DNA of 64,000 bases from Thereva unica. Its lineage: Eukaryota > Arthropoda > Insecta > Diptera > Therevidae. Positions 21,461 through 31,880 of the stretch are shown one piece after another. Location: NCBI GenBank assembly GCA_949987705.1, contig OX465282.1, positions 34,064,039 to 34,128,038 of the forward strand, written 5' to 3'. The translations under genes were made by a program, and so were the position numbers. Below the pieces are notes generated by a model that worked only from the letters and a program-made list of their open reading frames with translations, was not told where the DNA came from and ran no database searches. Every line of letters begins with the position of its first letter. Positions within the stretch are counted from its first letter, which is position 1.

Positions 21461-22020
21461 TAATATTTTTTTTTAATTTCCTTCGGGGATTTTGTTTCAT
21501 ATGAAACAAGTTTTTGACATGAATACGTCTCTAAATTTGCTTCCAGAACAAAAACCGATGATAACGAAATTATGGCATATAGTTTTTATTTGCTGCTCAA
21601 AAACTATTGTTTATATTGAATAAAGAAATATACCATGACGTGGGTGAAGAATCAAAGAATTTAATTGTTTACATTTGATTTCTTTTTTTTAAGCTATGAT
21701 GATTATATTGTAGTGTTTGTTAAATACTTTGTTAAGTTTTAGATTACGCAGTCTCACAACTTATAACCTACATTAGCCTTTAACAAAAGCCTTTCCAGAT
21801 TAATTATATATAGCGTTGGTCAGTGTGATACCTATGAATCTCCATGGCCAAACTAGGATACAGCATTTTGACAATAATTAAATCAATGCAACGTGGAATA
21901 AAAGTTTTAGTTAAGAACGGATTTGGCTTATTTAGCTTATTATAGATGGAGTTATAGCTCACAATTGAATATGTACCAAAGGTTTTAATTAGTCGCCGCT
22001 TTGAGATTTTACCATCAACG
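21461..22020. other. AT-rich flank left of the provirus
   Basis: No recognisable feature. Ends with the CACG copy (22021-22024) of the errantivirus target duplication. Confidence 0.5.
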
Positions 22021-22024
22021 CACG

Positions 22025-22443
22025 AATAATAAACTTTGATCAACCACTATTTAAATTAAATAAAAATTTTATAATTCCAACATTTATTTCAATTCAAGTT
22101 TACAGTTTAAATCTCCGTACTAGACTGACTTCTTTATTTTATAAAATTTACCTTTCAGTTGACAACGGAAATAATCCAGACATGAAATTTTATCGTTAAC
22201 AAGAGCATTAGATTACAATTTTTGTGAGAATAGCAAAATAGGCAAAATATCGTGAGAATTGAAATGACTGAAAGTTTTAATTTAAGGATGAGCAAAATAT
22301 CGTGAGAAACTGAAATATTAAACGACTGAAAGTTTTAATTTAAAGATTTTAGATTTCTAGGAATGAATTGTTGTTTTTGTAAAGATCTAAGTATATTTAT
22401 TTATTATATTATATTTATTTAGGGTGGAGTCAGGGACGTAACT
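22025..22443 (-). repeat. 3' LTR of the errantivirus
   Basis: 419 bp. Contains two nearby copies of gcaaaatatcgtgagaa plus gactgaaagttttaatttaa, an internal repeat of about 55 bp that could double up regulatory sites. The env frame ends 25 bp inside this LTR. Confidence 0.95.
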
Positions 22444-23506
22444 CTTCCCCCCCTAGAATGAAGTGTTGGCCATCTGAGTGATCTCCTGGTTGATCTTGGT
22501 TCTACTTCTTGGGTGTGGATTATGATTTGAGGATTTCCTTCTAGTTGAGGTTGGTGTTGCTTCTTTTTGTATATTTTGTAGGTGAAGTAAAGGATGATTA
22601 CGCCTAAGCTGGTGGCTACTATGGTTATGTTGAGACGAGTTTCAGAAACTTGGGCTTCTTGGTTTATAATTGCAATGGCTTTTGAGTTTTCCATGGTCCA
22701 GTTATTTAATTTTTTTAGGCTGAGCTTTTCAATGATGTAACTGCTATTAGATTCGTTGTATGATGTTGGAAGAACTTGAATTGAGTCCCAATATGTTGTA
22801 GTTTGACTTGAGTATGTTATGTCGTTAATTTTTATTGTGCAATTGTTGAAGTTAATAAGGATGGTTCCCGTGAGTGTTTTGTTTTGAATTGATGGATCAC
22901 ATGTCGTCTCAGTGAGGATGATCTCCTGGCTGGTTAATAACAGAAGGTTGGACTCCAGCAGCTGTACGTTTTCTTCGATCTCGTTCTGGACAAATGTACA
23001 TTTTGACTTATTGTTGAATATGATGTTGGGTATACATGGGTCTGTGGATATATCTTTTAATGACATTTTCTGGCAGTATCTTATGTTCTCAATGAACTGG
23101 CAAGGTTCATCCATATATTGATACATAAATTTGTTTAATAAAAGGAAAGGTGCTTTTAGGACTATGGTGTAATTATCGTTCAATGGTAACTCTTTCAAAT
23201 GGTAAAGGAAAAAGATTTGTTTGGAAAGGATGGGAATTTGTATAACGAAAATTAAATTTGAAGCATTATAAAAGGCTTGTAATTTTATCATTTGATAGAT
23301 ATTGTCGTCTGATAGAATAATAGTATTTTGTTCTCTTAATATCTCGTGAATATAAAATATCTCATCAGGGTGCAAAATATTTTTGGATATAATGTTTAGC
23401 CTGGCTAAAATTATGGATTCTGAAATATCTTTTATATGATCATTGAGTAATTCGATGTCGTATAGTAATTGTTCAAAATGTTGGTTGAATATTAGATTCT
23501 CATTAA
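22419..23506 (-). pseudogene. env: env, C-terminal part (other frame)
   Basis: This open frame continues the envelope protein after the shift in the T-run at 23508-23515. The track residues from 23375 onward begin at a non-ATG codon, so this is not an independent gene. It has many N-glycosylation sites (for example NKS, NCT, NSS) and Cys residues expected of an ectodomain. A hydrophobic span near the C-terminus (about residues 247-265 of the 318) is followed by a basic KKKQ tail, fitting a single membrane anchor with a short cytoplasmic tail. Expected role: a membrane fusion glycoprotein. Confidence 0.8.
22444..22453 (-). promoter_or_regulatory. Polypurine tract
   Basis: Directly abutting the 3' LTR, the minus strand reads GGGGGGGAAG (seven G). 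Position and composition fit the plus-strand priming site of LTR elements. Confidence 0.85.
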
Positions 23507-24030
23507 ATTTTTTTTATATTGTTGGCTATATTTGATTGATATTTTTGTAAATAATTTTCTATTGTTTCTTGTTGTTCGTTAATGTGTTTAGAAATATTAT
23601 TAAATCTTTCTATCATCCTTTCATTTAATATTATTTGCTTATTAATTTGATTTCCTAAATTACCCTGATTATCATCTAACAATTTTAAGTGTTTATTAAT
23701 TTCATCATAATCATTTTGATCTAGATTTCCAGTTATTGCTTTGACAACAGTGCCCAAACCATTTATCAGACCACGCCTTGCTCTATATTTAGGTATAATA
23801 AGGTCTAAATTCTGTAACAATTTAACATATTTTTTCTGTAATATTTTTGATTTAATATTGTATTCCTCTTTGCTCCTCGTTTGATTAAGTAGATTGTTCA
23901 CATTTTTGCCAACAACTTCAATGTTAATTTGATATTGCGTAACATTAATTATATGCAACAATTTGGAATAACCTTCGATCAGCCTAGCATCCCCTAATTT
24001 CAAGGACAGTAGTCCATGGTGCCTTTTCAA
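23503..24030 (-). pseudogene. env: env, N-terminal part with furin-type site
   Basis: A 175-residue frame that overlaps the 3' end of pol when read upstream without a stop, as in errantiviruses, where env is made from a spliced RNA. The first codon in this interval is not ATG, so the true start and signal peptide lie on an upstream exon. A basic cleavage motif RARR (about residues 83-86) is followed by GLINGLGTVVKAITGNLD, the conserved fusion-peptide region of insect errantivirus and baculovirus F-type envelope proteins. A coiled-coil-like stretch follows. The frame ends at a stop just after a run of eight A (minus strand, 23508-23515); the downstream part continues in another frame. Confidence 0.85.
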
Positions 24031-24041
24031 CTCCTGAATAC

Positions 24042-27000
24042 TTAATCGTTGCTCCTGGGAGTCGCCAATGAACCTGAAAATTTACGTTTTCCTTTAATTT
24101 TTTGTTTGTGAACCTTTCTTTTATCTGTAAGGACAGTGATTTTGTTATTTTTTATAATCTTGTGTTTCATAAACCTAGGTGCTAATTTATTTCGCCGATT
24201 GTCAGCTTCATAGATTACTTCGTTAGTTTCAAAATTTGGTGGGTCTTTACGATTTCGATTTAACCTACTTATACTATTTTCTTTGACTTTGAAGCTTCTT
24301 TCATAAACCAATTTCGCTAAACTCTCATATTCTTTTTTATGTTTTTCTAAATAGTCTTGACTTGTCTGTACCGCAGGGTTTTTTGGGAATGGGGTGGAAG
24401 TATTGTAGTGACCTGTTATTGCTTCAAATGGTGTTAAGTTTGTAGTTGAATGAATTGAGTTGTTATAAGTGAGAATGGCTTCATTCATTACTTCACTTAT
24501 CGGTTTTTTATTATTTTGATTATATATAATTCTTATTATTTCGGTTAATGTGGAATGTAGTCTCTCAACAGGCGAATTTCCAGTTGAATTCTTTGCTGTT
24601 GTCAAATGAGATTTAATATCGTATAAATTTAGAAATTCATTGAACATGCTTGAGGTGAACTCAAGGCCATTATCATAGATTAATTTTTTCGGGATTCCAT
24701 GGTGCGAGAAAAAGTGTTTAAGACTCTGAATTACATTCATACTATTTCTATTAGTCAATAGGTAGGCACTAGCAAATTTAGTGAACTTGTCTATTATGGT
24801 TAAGAAGTTTTCTTTATGGACTGAATATATGTCAATATGAACTAACTGTAAGGGTTCAGATGGTGTTTCAGATAATTCGAATTTAAGTGGTTGCTTATTC
24901 CTTTCGTATTTATTTCCTAAACATATTTCACACTTATTGATAAGAGTAGTTATAGTTTTTTTCATGTTAGGGAAATAATAATTTCTTTTTAAATGTGCTA
25001 ATGTTTCAACTATTCCCCTGTGATTTGATTTTTCATGATAACTTCGAACTAATTGTTCTTGCTTATCTGACTCGAGAATGTCTTGCACCATTGTCATACA
25101 GCGGATTAATTTTATATTGCTATTGCTAAAATATTTCGTATAAACTGTTTGAAGTAATTTAAAGGTATTGTCATCTGTAATGATGGCTGTTAGTTTTTTT
25201 GGTTGTGTGTGATCCTTAAGAATTTTAATTAGGCTAGTTTCGTTATCTAAATCGTTTTGTTTTATTATGTGTCTGTGTTTCGTTTTAAATAGTATTTCAA
25301 GGGTTTTTTGGGGTAGTCTAGACGGGGTTTCCGTTTTTTCCAACACTAACTGGTACGAAAATTCATTCAAAGGTCGTTCTGAGATTTGTATTCCATCATT
25401 TGAGCTTTCTTCTGCAGAGTGTACTGTAAAGGTTTCGGTATCATCAACGTTATTTTGTAGGGATTCAGTAATATTTATTTCTACACGAGATAGGGCGTCA
25501 GCGTTGGTATTTTCTTTACCCTTTTTATAAATAATCTCGTAATCGAATTCTTCGAGCTTCAGGCGCCAACGGATTAGTTTCGAATTGGGCTCCTTCAATG
25601 AAAATAGCCAAGTTAGGGGCTTATGATCAGTGATGATCTTAAACTTCCTTCCAAATAAGTAAGGCCTGAAATATCTGGTGGCCCACACAATAGCCAAAAG
25701 CTCCTTTTCGATAGTACTGTAATTCTGTTCTGACTTGCTCAGTGTCCTACTGGCATAACAAACTGGCTTGTCCGAACCTATAGGACCTTGGGATAGTATG
25801 GCTCCGATAGCGACATTACTAGCATCAGTTGTTAAGTTGAACTCTCTACTGAAGTCCGGATACTGTAATATGGGTTCGTTGCATAGAAGGTTTTTACAAG
25901 TTTCGAAGCATTGTATGTACTGTGAATCTATTGTTATTTGTTTATCCTTTCTTAAACATTCGGTAAACGGTTTGGTAAGCTTAGCGAAATCCTTAATGAA
26001 TTTCCTATAATAGCCTAACAATCCCAGAAAGGACTTTATTTGTTTTGGTGTTTTTGGCATAGGGAAATTTTTTATTGCTTTGAGCTTGTCTGGGTTTGGT
26101 TTAACTCCCTGTGGGGTAACGATGTGACCCAGAAAGGCTATTTCCTTATGAAGAAATTCTGACTTGTCTAATTGAATTTTGAGATTAGCTTCTCTCAATT
26201 TTTGGAATACAGCGGCGAGATTTTCGAGGTGTTCCTGAAGTGAGGTTGAAAATATAATAATGTCATCCATGAATACCAAGCAAATTTTCCCCAGCAATTC
26301 ACGTAAGACATTATCCATAACCCTTTGAAACGTTGATGGGGCGTTTTTAAGGCCAAACGGCATTCGAATAAATTCGTAGTGGCCGTTTTCCACTGTAAAT
26401 GCCGTTTTAGGTATATCCTCGGGTTTCACTTCGATTTGGTGAAAACCAGATGCTAAATCAAGTGTACTAAAATAGAGGCTTTTACCCAATTTGTCAAGAA
26501 TTTCATTTATATTGGGTAATGGATATCTATCATCTATTGTTTTTTGGTTCAATTTTCTGTAGTCAACAACCAATCGCCATTTTTGTTTCCCACTGGCGTC
26601 TAATTTTTTCGGAACTATCCAAATAGGTGAGGACCAAGGTGAAAAACTTGGACGGATAATTCCATCACTAATCATTTTTGAAATCTGTTGTTGAACCTCT
26701 TGTTTATGGATTTCCGGGTATCTATACGATTTGGTGTAGATAGGAAGATCATCTTTTGTTTTAATTTCGTGTTTTATCTGGTTTGTGAAGCTTAAATTTT
26801 GGCCTTCTTTAAGAAATATGTCATCAAAACGTTTGCAAAGTTTTAGAAAGAATTTCCTTTCTTCGCTGTTTAGATGATCTATTCGAAGGAGTTCAGATAT
26901 ATCCGAATTGACTTGAGGAGCTTCCTGATTGTTGATAGAGAAATTATGTATTTCGAAGAATTGATTGTTACTATATGGTTGAACTTGTATTGGTTGTTCG

Positions 27001-27629
27001 AGGACAAAAACTTGAGAAGAATTTGAATAATTGATTACCTCTACATAAGCATACCATTCTTTTGCGTTAAGGATTCCTTCCGGTATTACTAATTGTTCTT
27101 TAATTTTGACTGGCTTCATATAAATGTCTCCTGTCTTTATATCGACTGGTAAATGGGCTATTATTTTGCTTCGGGGCGGGACTGTATATTGTTTGGACAT
27201 GTAATTCGGTTTGTAAATCAAAGGTATAGTTACGTGTTTAGTTCTTAGTAAAGAATCTTCAAAGTCTAATTTTATGCCAAGTTGTCTCATTATTCCTAAA
27301 CCTATTAACCCGTCAAAATAATTTTGGAATTTGAATAGTAAAAATCTAAGCTTTTCCTTAGTTTTGAGTTCATCTAACCCATTCAATTTGATTTGTTTAT
27401 CTATTAAGTGAATGTTGAATGCTGTTTTTATTTCTACTGGTTCTATAGTTTCAATTAAATTTGGGTTTACAAATTCCGGATTGATAAAAGACATATTACT
27501 TCCGCTATCTAAAAGAAATTTCAAAGGTTCATTGTCATTGCCTAAAATATGGATATATGGTAAGAGATATGATTGATGATGATTAAAATCTATATACCCG
27601 ATTGGGTCTTCGAGGCAGTTGATGGAAAA
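24042..27629 (-). CDS. pol: pol: protease, RT-RNase H, integrase
   Basis: The frame is entered by -1 slippage from gag; it is open back to the slippery site, and no ATG is needed. Counting from the leucine codon at 27524: protease DSG at 6-8; reverse transcriptase about 250-430 with FMDD at 418-421; RNase H residues D567, E606, D633, D676; integrase zinc site H830, H835, C865, C868; catalytic D898, D951, E987 (35 residues between the last two). All catalytic residues are present and the frame has no stop over about 1190 codons. The 3' end overlaps env by reading frame. It replicates the element by reverse transcription and inserts it. Confidence 0.95.
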   Translation of the reverse strand, partial: FSINCLEDPIGYIDFNHHQSYLLPYIHILGNDNEPLKFLLDSGSNMSFINPEFVNPNLIETIEPVEIKTAFNIHLIDKQIKLNGLDELKTKEKLRFLLFKFQNYFDGLIGLGIMRQLGIKLDFEDSLLRTKHVTIPLIYKPNYMSKQYTVPPRSKIIAHLPVDIKTGDIYMKPVKIKEQLVIPEGILNAKEWYAYVEVINYSNSSQVFVLEQPIQVQPYSNNQFFEIHNFSINNQEAPQVNSDISELLRIDHLNSEERKFFLKLCKRFDDIFLKEGQNLSFTNQIKHEIKTKDDLPIYTKSYRYPEIHKQEVQQQISKMISDGIIRPSFSPWSSPIWIVPKKLDASGKQKWRLVVDYRKLNQKTIDDRYPLPNINEILDKLGKSLYFSTLDLASGFHQIEVKPEDIPKTAFTVENGHYEFIRMPFGLKNAPSTFQRVMDNVLRELLGKICLVFMDDIIIFSTSLQEHLENLAAVFQKLREANLKIQLDKSEFLHKEIAFLGHIVTPQGVKPNPDKLKAIKNFPMPKTPKQIKSFLGLLGYYRKFIKDFAKLTKPFTECLRKDKQITIDSQYIQCFETCKNLLCNEPILQYPDFSREFNLTTDASNVAIGAILSQGPIGSDKPVCYASRTLSKSEQNYSTIEKELLAIVWATRYFRPYLFGRKFKIITDHKPLTWLFSLKEPNSKLIRWRLKLEEFDYEIIYKKGKENTNADALSRVEINITESLQNNVDDTETFTVHSAEESSNDGIQISERPLNEFSYQLVLEKTETPSRLPQKTLEILFKTKHRHIIKQNDLDNETSLIKILKDHTQPKKLTAIITDDNTFKLLQTVYTKYFSNSNIKLIRCMTMVQDILESDKQEQLVRSYHEKSNHRGIVETLAHLKRNYYFPNMKKTITTLINKCEICLGNKYERNKQPLKFELSETPSEPLQLVHIDIYSVHKENFLTIIDKFTKFASAYLLTNRNSMNVIQSLKHFFSHHGIPKKLIYDNGLEFTSSMFNEFLNLYDIKSHLTTAKNSTGNSPVERLHSTLTEIIRIIYNQNNKKPISEVMNEAILTYNNSIHSTTNLTPFEAITGHYNTSTPFPKNPAVQTSQDYLEKHKKEYESLAKLVYERSFKVKENSISRLNRNRKDPPNFETNEVIYEADNRRNKLAPRFMKHKIIKNNKITVLTDKRKVHKQKIKGKRKFSGSLATPRSND

Positions 27630-29257
27630 TTTTCGTCGTCGATTTCATTTTCATTTACTTCCGGCTGATAGTAGAATTCATCCAGAGCTTGGAAATTTCC
27701 ATTGAAACTATCGTTATTGTAGTTACTTTGATTCTCGAATTTATTAGGTTCAGTATATTGTAATTCACTCAAATGGTTATTAAAAGCGGCTTGACTTTCA
27801 GGCTCCCCACTCTGTTCAACATTAAATAATTCTTCTGCTATATATTTTGGAAAATTAGATGGTTGAGAAAAATTATTTATTTGTCCAGGTTTTTTAACTG
27901 ATCTTAAGTTAGAATTTCCACTTGAAGTATCCATGGGTACGGGGCGATTTTTGAAATTTTGGTTATTATCTTTATTGAATTGTTGACTGAAATTATGATT
28001 CTGTTGAAACGATTTTTGGGGTAGTTGAAAATTTTGTTTGAAAAATGGTTGAGGAACAGGCCTATATGGTTGTTGAAAACTAAATTTTTGAGGTAGGTAA
28101 AAATTTGGGTTTTGTGGGTGATAATTAAACGATGGTGTTGCAGTTGGGTGGTTGTAGATAGGTTGCATGGGTCTAATTGGTGGTTTCCTAACAATATTTG
28201 CTTTTATTGGTTGGTGGTTCCGCATATAGTGTGTATTCTGCTCTGTCAAACAAAAGTTAAATGCTTGTACTAACGTGATAGGTCTCATTGCCCTGATTGT
28301 AGAGCCAAAAGGTTCTCTTAAGCCGGACAAAAAGGTGTTCAAGCACATTTCTTGGTACAAGGTTTGTTTAGATGTTATGACGTTCTGATCAGTTTCATGA
28401 ACTCTAACGTGATTAGTAATGGTAGACAGAATTTCAATAACCTTTGAGTAAAATTTCTCTACTGTGTCTGAATTCTGTCTTAAACAGTGTAAGTCACGAA
28501 TCAAACTCGTTTCGTTCCGCTTATCTGAATAATGTGTGATCAAATTGTTTTTAATATTTTCCCATATGATTGGTGTGCCATACATGTTCAGCACCTCATT
28601 AGCATCACCGACAATTTTGTTTCTTATAGATCTTAGTATTATTTTAGCATAATTCGTACCGTCGATTCCGATCATTAACCCCAAAATTTCTTCGACGTTG
28701 TCGATAAAGTCAAACAATGATCTTCTATTACCGTCAAAGGTTGGTAGATCCTTGATGGCGTCGGGAATTTTTAAATTAGTCAAAATTAAATTAACATTAA
28801 CATCGTTACTGCTACCGCGATAAATATTGCCACTAGAACCATTACCACTGAAACAGTTATTATTACTAATGACTGGAATACCGGCACTAGCACTAGAAGA
28901 ATTGTTGGCCCCCTGAACATAACTACTAAGAGGATTATTAACTAGATTACTACTAATAGTTGGAGCACTGTTACCACTAGGATTTATTAAATTTAAGTTG
29001 TTACTTTCATTTGCCATTTTAGTATCAAATATATTTTCAAATTTATTATCACTTTTTAATTCAAATTTTATTTTACTTAATTCTACACTATTACTTTTGT
29101 TTTGAGAATTTGACTTAAAAAATATTTCAGAATCAGAGTTATATCCGTCTTCCGCGGCGTTTTTTGACCCTGGAGTTTTGTACGGAGCTTTAAAAGTTTT
29201 CTTATTTTTGGAGTTTAATTTTGAAAGGAAGGACATTAGAGGAAGAAAAAGTATCAA
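27590..29257 (-). CDS. gag: gag, 555 residues
   Basis: The ATG lies about 340 nt inside the 5' LTR, with only short frames upstream. The protein has a basic N-terminus and a low-complexity Asn/Ser stretch (about 60-150). The capsid-like core begins near DLPTFDGNRRSLFDFIDNVEEIL. A long Gln/Asn/Phe/Pro-rich tail follows, and there is no CCHC knuckle, as usual in errantiviruses. The C-terminus ENFPSTASKTQSGI overlaps pol. Expected role: structural protein of the virus-like particle. Confidence 0.92.
   Translation of the reverse strand: MILFLPLMSFLSKLNSKNKKTFKAPYKTPGSKNAAEDGYNSDSEIFFKSNSQNKSNSVELSKIKFELKSDNKFENIFDTKMANESNNLNLINPSGNSAPTISSNLVNNPLSSYVQGANNSSSASAGIPVISNNNCFSGNGSSGNIYRGSSNDVNVNLILTNLKIPDAIKDLPTFDGNRRSLFDFIDNVEEILGLMIGIDGTNYAKIILRSIRNKIVGDANEVLNMYGTPIIWENIKNNLITHYSDKRNETSLIRDLHCLRQNSDTVEKFYSKVIEILSTITNHVRVHETDQNVITSKQTLYQEMCLNTFLSGLREPFGSTIRAMRPITLVQAFNFCLTEQNTHYMRNHQPIKANIVRKPPIRPMQPIYNHPTATPSFNYHPQNPNFYLPQKFSFQQPYRPVPQPFFKQNFQLPQKSFQQNHNFSQQFNKDNNQNFKNRPVPMDTSSGNSNLRSVKKPGQINNFSQPSNFPKYIAEELFNVEQSGEPESQAAFNNHLSELQYTEPNKFENQSNYNNDSFNGNFQALDEFYYQPEVNENEIDDENFPSTASKTQSGI
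27626..27632 (-). promoter_or_regulatory. -1 ribosomal frameshift heptamer A AAT TTT
   Basis: In the gag frame the minus strand reads GAA AAT TTT, so AAATTTT fits the X XXY YYZ rule. The pol frame is the -1 frame and is open from here through the gag stop at 27590-27592. Downstream RNA structure was not evaluated. Confidence 0.8.
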
Positions 29258-29578
29258 TTATGGACTTACCCCACAAGAACAATGATTGACGTAAGCCAGA
29301 TTAATTGCATTTCCTCTTGTATGTAAATAATTGCCGAGTTGGTTGTGGTCCGATGAAGCTGAAGAATTGAGATCCACCAGCTGACGATGTACCCTCGTTG
29401 CTGTGCTTCTATTCCAATGTTTAATGTCCAGCGAATTCACTATATGCCGTAGTACCTTCGACACGGAGTTAATTTTCAGTTAACACAGTGAGATTAAATT
29501 GCCAATATGCTTTCGACAAAACTTTCACTATTTTTAATTCACTCCCGAATTTACGACTGGACGATTTTAATTGATAAA

Positions 29579-29599
29579 ATCCTACCGATGACTGCGCCA
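29579..29599 (-). promoter_or_regulatory. Primer-binding site, tRNA-Ser type with insertion
   Basis: The minus strand reads TGGCGCAGT followed by CATCGGTAGGAT. The serine tRNA 3' end used by the 17.6/297 group would give TGGCGCAGT-CGGTAGGAT, so there are three extra bases. The first T is the last base of the LTR, an overlap typical of errantiviruses. Confidence 0.75.
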
Positions 29600-30017
29600 A
29601 TAATAAACTTTGATCAACCACTATTTAAATTAAATAAAAATTTTATAATTCCAACATTTATTTCAATTCAAGTTTACAGTTTAAATCTCCGTACTAGACT
29701 GACTTCTTTATTTTATAAAATTTACCTTTCAGTTGACAACGGAAATAATCCAGACATGAAATTTTATCGTTAACAAGAGCATTAGATTACAATTTTTGTG
29801 AGAATAGCAAAATAGGCAAAATATCGTGAGAATTGAAATGACTGAAAGTTTTAATTTAAGGATGAGCAAAATATCGTGAGAAACTGAAATATTAAACGAC
29901 TGAAAGTTTTAATTTAAAGATTTTAGATTTCTAGGAATGAATTGTTGTTTTTGTAAAGATCTAAGTATATTTATTTATTATATTATATTTATTTAGGGTG
30001 GAGTCAGGGACGTAACT
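29599..30017 (-). repeat. 5' LTR of the errantivirus
   Basis: Same length and apparently same sequence as the 3' LTR. Followed on the right by CACG. It should carry promoter and polyadenylation signals; the LTR is AT-rich and no clear TATA position was assigned. Confidence 0.95.
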
Positions 30018-30059
30018 CACGCTTAGTTTATTATACTACAATAAATCATCGTAGCTAAA

Positions 30060-30150
30060 AAAGAGTACTCAAATACATCAAGAATCGAACCCGGGCCCTT
30101 TCGTACCCCAATCTAGCGCCTTCCCATTACTCCAAACACTAACTTGTAGG
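30060..30150 (-). repeat. Possible tRNA-derived SINE head
   Basis: On minus, the sequence gggcccgggttcgattcttg has a good polymerase III B-box (GGTTCGATTC). About 35 bp upstream lies aatgggaaggcgctagattgggg, a weak A-box. It does not fold as a standard tRNA by eye. The provirus lies immediately beyond. Confidence 0.35.
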
Positions 30151-30753
30151 AATGTGGCAATAAACATATTTATTCATGCTTACGTAAAAAGGTACATTCC
30201 AATGCTAGATATATATAAAGTTTCGAAGAAAGTAAACAACTGAATTATGACAACAGATTTTCTATTATTTATGAAATGTATTTTGTATATTTTATGGAAA
30301 TTGATAATCATAGGTAAAACGAAGAGTAATGTAATATTGTAATATTGGTGTTCACTATTCTTTGTCATAGATGGGGTGCAATTAAAATATATCAATTCTT
30401 TCAAATTTTTGGCGGGTAATTATTGGTGTTGGTCTCATTGCGAGGTGGGGGTACTTGTGTGCGTGCACGTGCATATATGCTATGGATAAACAGGTGCCTA
30501 TGTTTTTCAGTAGATGTTCTACATTTAAAGAAAAGTGAATTGCGTGCGTGATTTTTTCTTTAAAAATAAAAAAAAGTTACATTGAAGTGTAAATTAATAC
30601 AAAAGGTGCGGTAAGCCGAATTTTTAACAATAAGACATGTATGTTTAAGTAAAATAATACACCTAAGTTGTGCAAAGTGCATCACATTAGATTTGCCTCC
30701 AATCCAAAGAAAAATGTTTAGATTCGTTTTATATAGTGTTTACATGTGTAATG

Positions 30754-30780
30754 TTTTTTTTTTTTTTTTTTTTTTTTTTT
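30754..30780. repeat. T27 homopolymer
   Basis: 27 consecutive T. Could be the reverse of a retroposed poly(A) tail; no partner sequence is recognised on either side. Confidence 0.9.
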
Positions 30781-30805
30781 CAATTTGACACATTCGAATT
30801 ATTGG

Positions 30806-30850
30806 CCTCGTTTCCCAGATCCGGGGAGTTGGAAGTGAGTGCGGATCAAT
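30806..30850. repeat. Fragment of the GGCCTCG-ended MITE
   Basis: Reads ggcctcgtttcccagatccg and then a diverged gggag...gaagtgagtgcggat, matching the first 40-50 bp of the MITE at 891-1195. The other end is absent. Confidence 0.7.
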
Positions 30851-31866
30851 CTCCACTTAATATATTGTCATCCAGTCTGAAGTGTTATTCAACAGAAAGA
30901 ATACCATGAAAAAGCGTAATTAGTGGCTAGTCTCTAGGCACAACATCCCACTAGTTTTAATGAACTCGACGAAACAACTATACAGTACATTAAAACAACA
31001 CGGCTTTAGTAGCCATTGAAAGGACACAGTTTGCAACCGATCTAAAAATCAAACCAGGACAGAACATATAGAATTTACTTAAGTTAAGAATTTGCTAGAA
31101 TGTGCGAGAAATCAATACGGTACAATTTACCGCAACTATTGTGTAGTTATGCTATTTTTAGAATTTATTAGGACAGAAGGAATCGAGTATGCATGATACT
31201 AAAGTTCAGAACTTAAAGGATAATTGTGCATAATTTTTGCTTCAATCTATTATTTTGTTGAAAACTGTTATTAATCTTAAAATATATAATATTTTATTCC
31301 TTTTGAAACCAACATGTATGTATACATGTAACTACTATCCTATAGAGGAACATGCATGAAGAATGAGCATCACATTCAACATATTATGCCGTAATTGTAA
31401 GGAGCCAAATGAAAAAGAAACACCGTGTGCAAATGTCCCACACTAGCTAGGCCAGGTTTACTCGGTAACCACATACTGAACGAGCTTGGAGTCCTAGCAA
31501 CAGAAATAACGGTCATGAGAATGAGTGATAAAAAATCGGAACTAATATGGTAATTTGAGGTGAACCTAGGGAATATGGACCTCGCTACTTCAACCTATGA
31601 CCTCACATCGAACATATTGGATTGATGGCGTGTGACTATGACATGATTAAGTGTGCTATTGATTACTCCATCTGGCGAGTTTTGGGTTGTTTTTTGAATA
31701 TTCTTATACTGAAATTTGGTGTTGAAAATGGGCATATTTTGCAAGCTAAACTTTTCCATTATAAGCTGAAGTGCGGTGTCTCGTTCTATTTGTGCAATGT
31801 CATCTCTGATGAACATCTTTATGTAATGCCGCAATTCATTTCAGCAATTCATCCAAAAACATCTTC
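30851..31866. other. No recognisable gene
   Basis: AT-rich DNA with short frames only. A 108-residue frame at 31622-31948 crosses the LINE boundary and target duplication, so it is not a gene. Confidence 0.5.
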
Positions 31867-31880
31867 AGCTTGCCGGGTTA

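Larger units (their letters stand above)
22025..30017 (-). mobile_element. Errantivirus-type provirus (gypsy/17.6/297 group)
   Basis: Two 419-bp LTRs that look identical bound 8.0 kb. CACG is duplicated at 22021-22024 and 30018-30021. On the minus strand the LTR begins AGTTACG, the usual start of errantivirus LTRs. In minus-strand order the element holds a serine-tRNA-type primer site, gag, pol in the -1 frame, env overlapping the end of pol, and a G-rich polypurine tract. It is an endogenous insect retrovirus relative, old in lineage but a recent insertion by its LTRs. env is broken by a one-base frame change, so this copy is not intact. Confidence 0.95.

Noticed and set aside
23375..23375. 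Independent start of a 318-residue gene
   Set aside because: The first codon is not ATG, and the frame is open further upstream to the env frameshift, so it is the back half of env.
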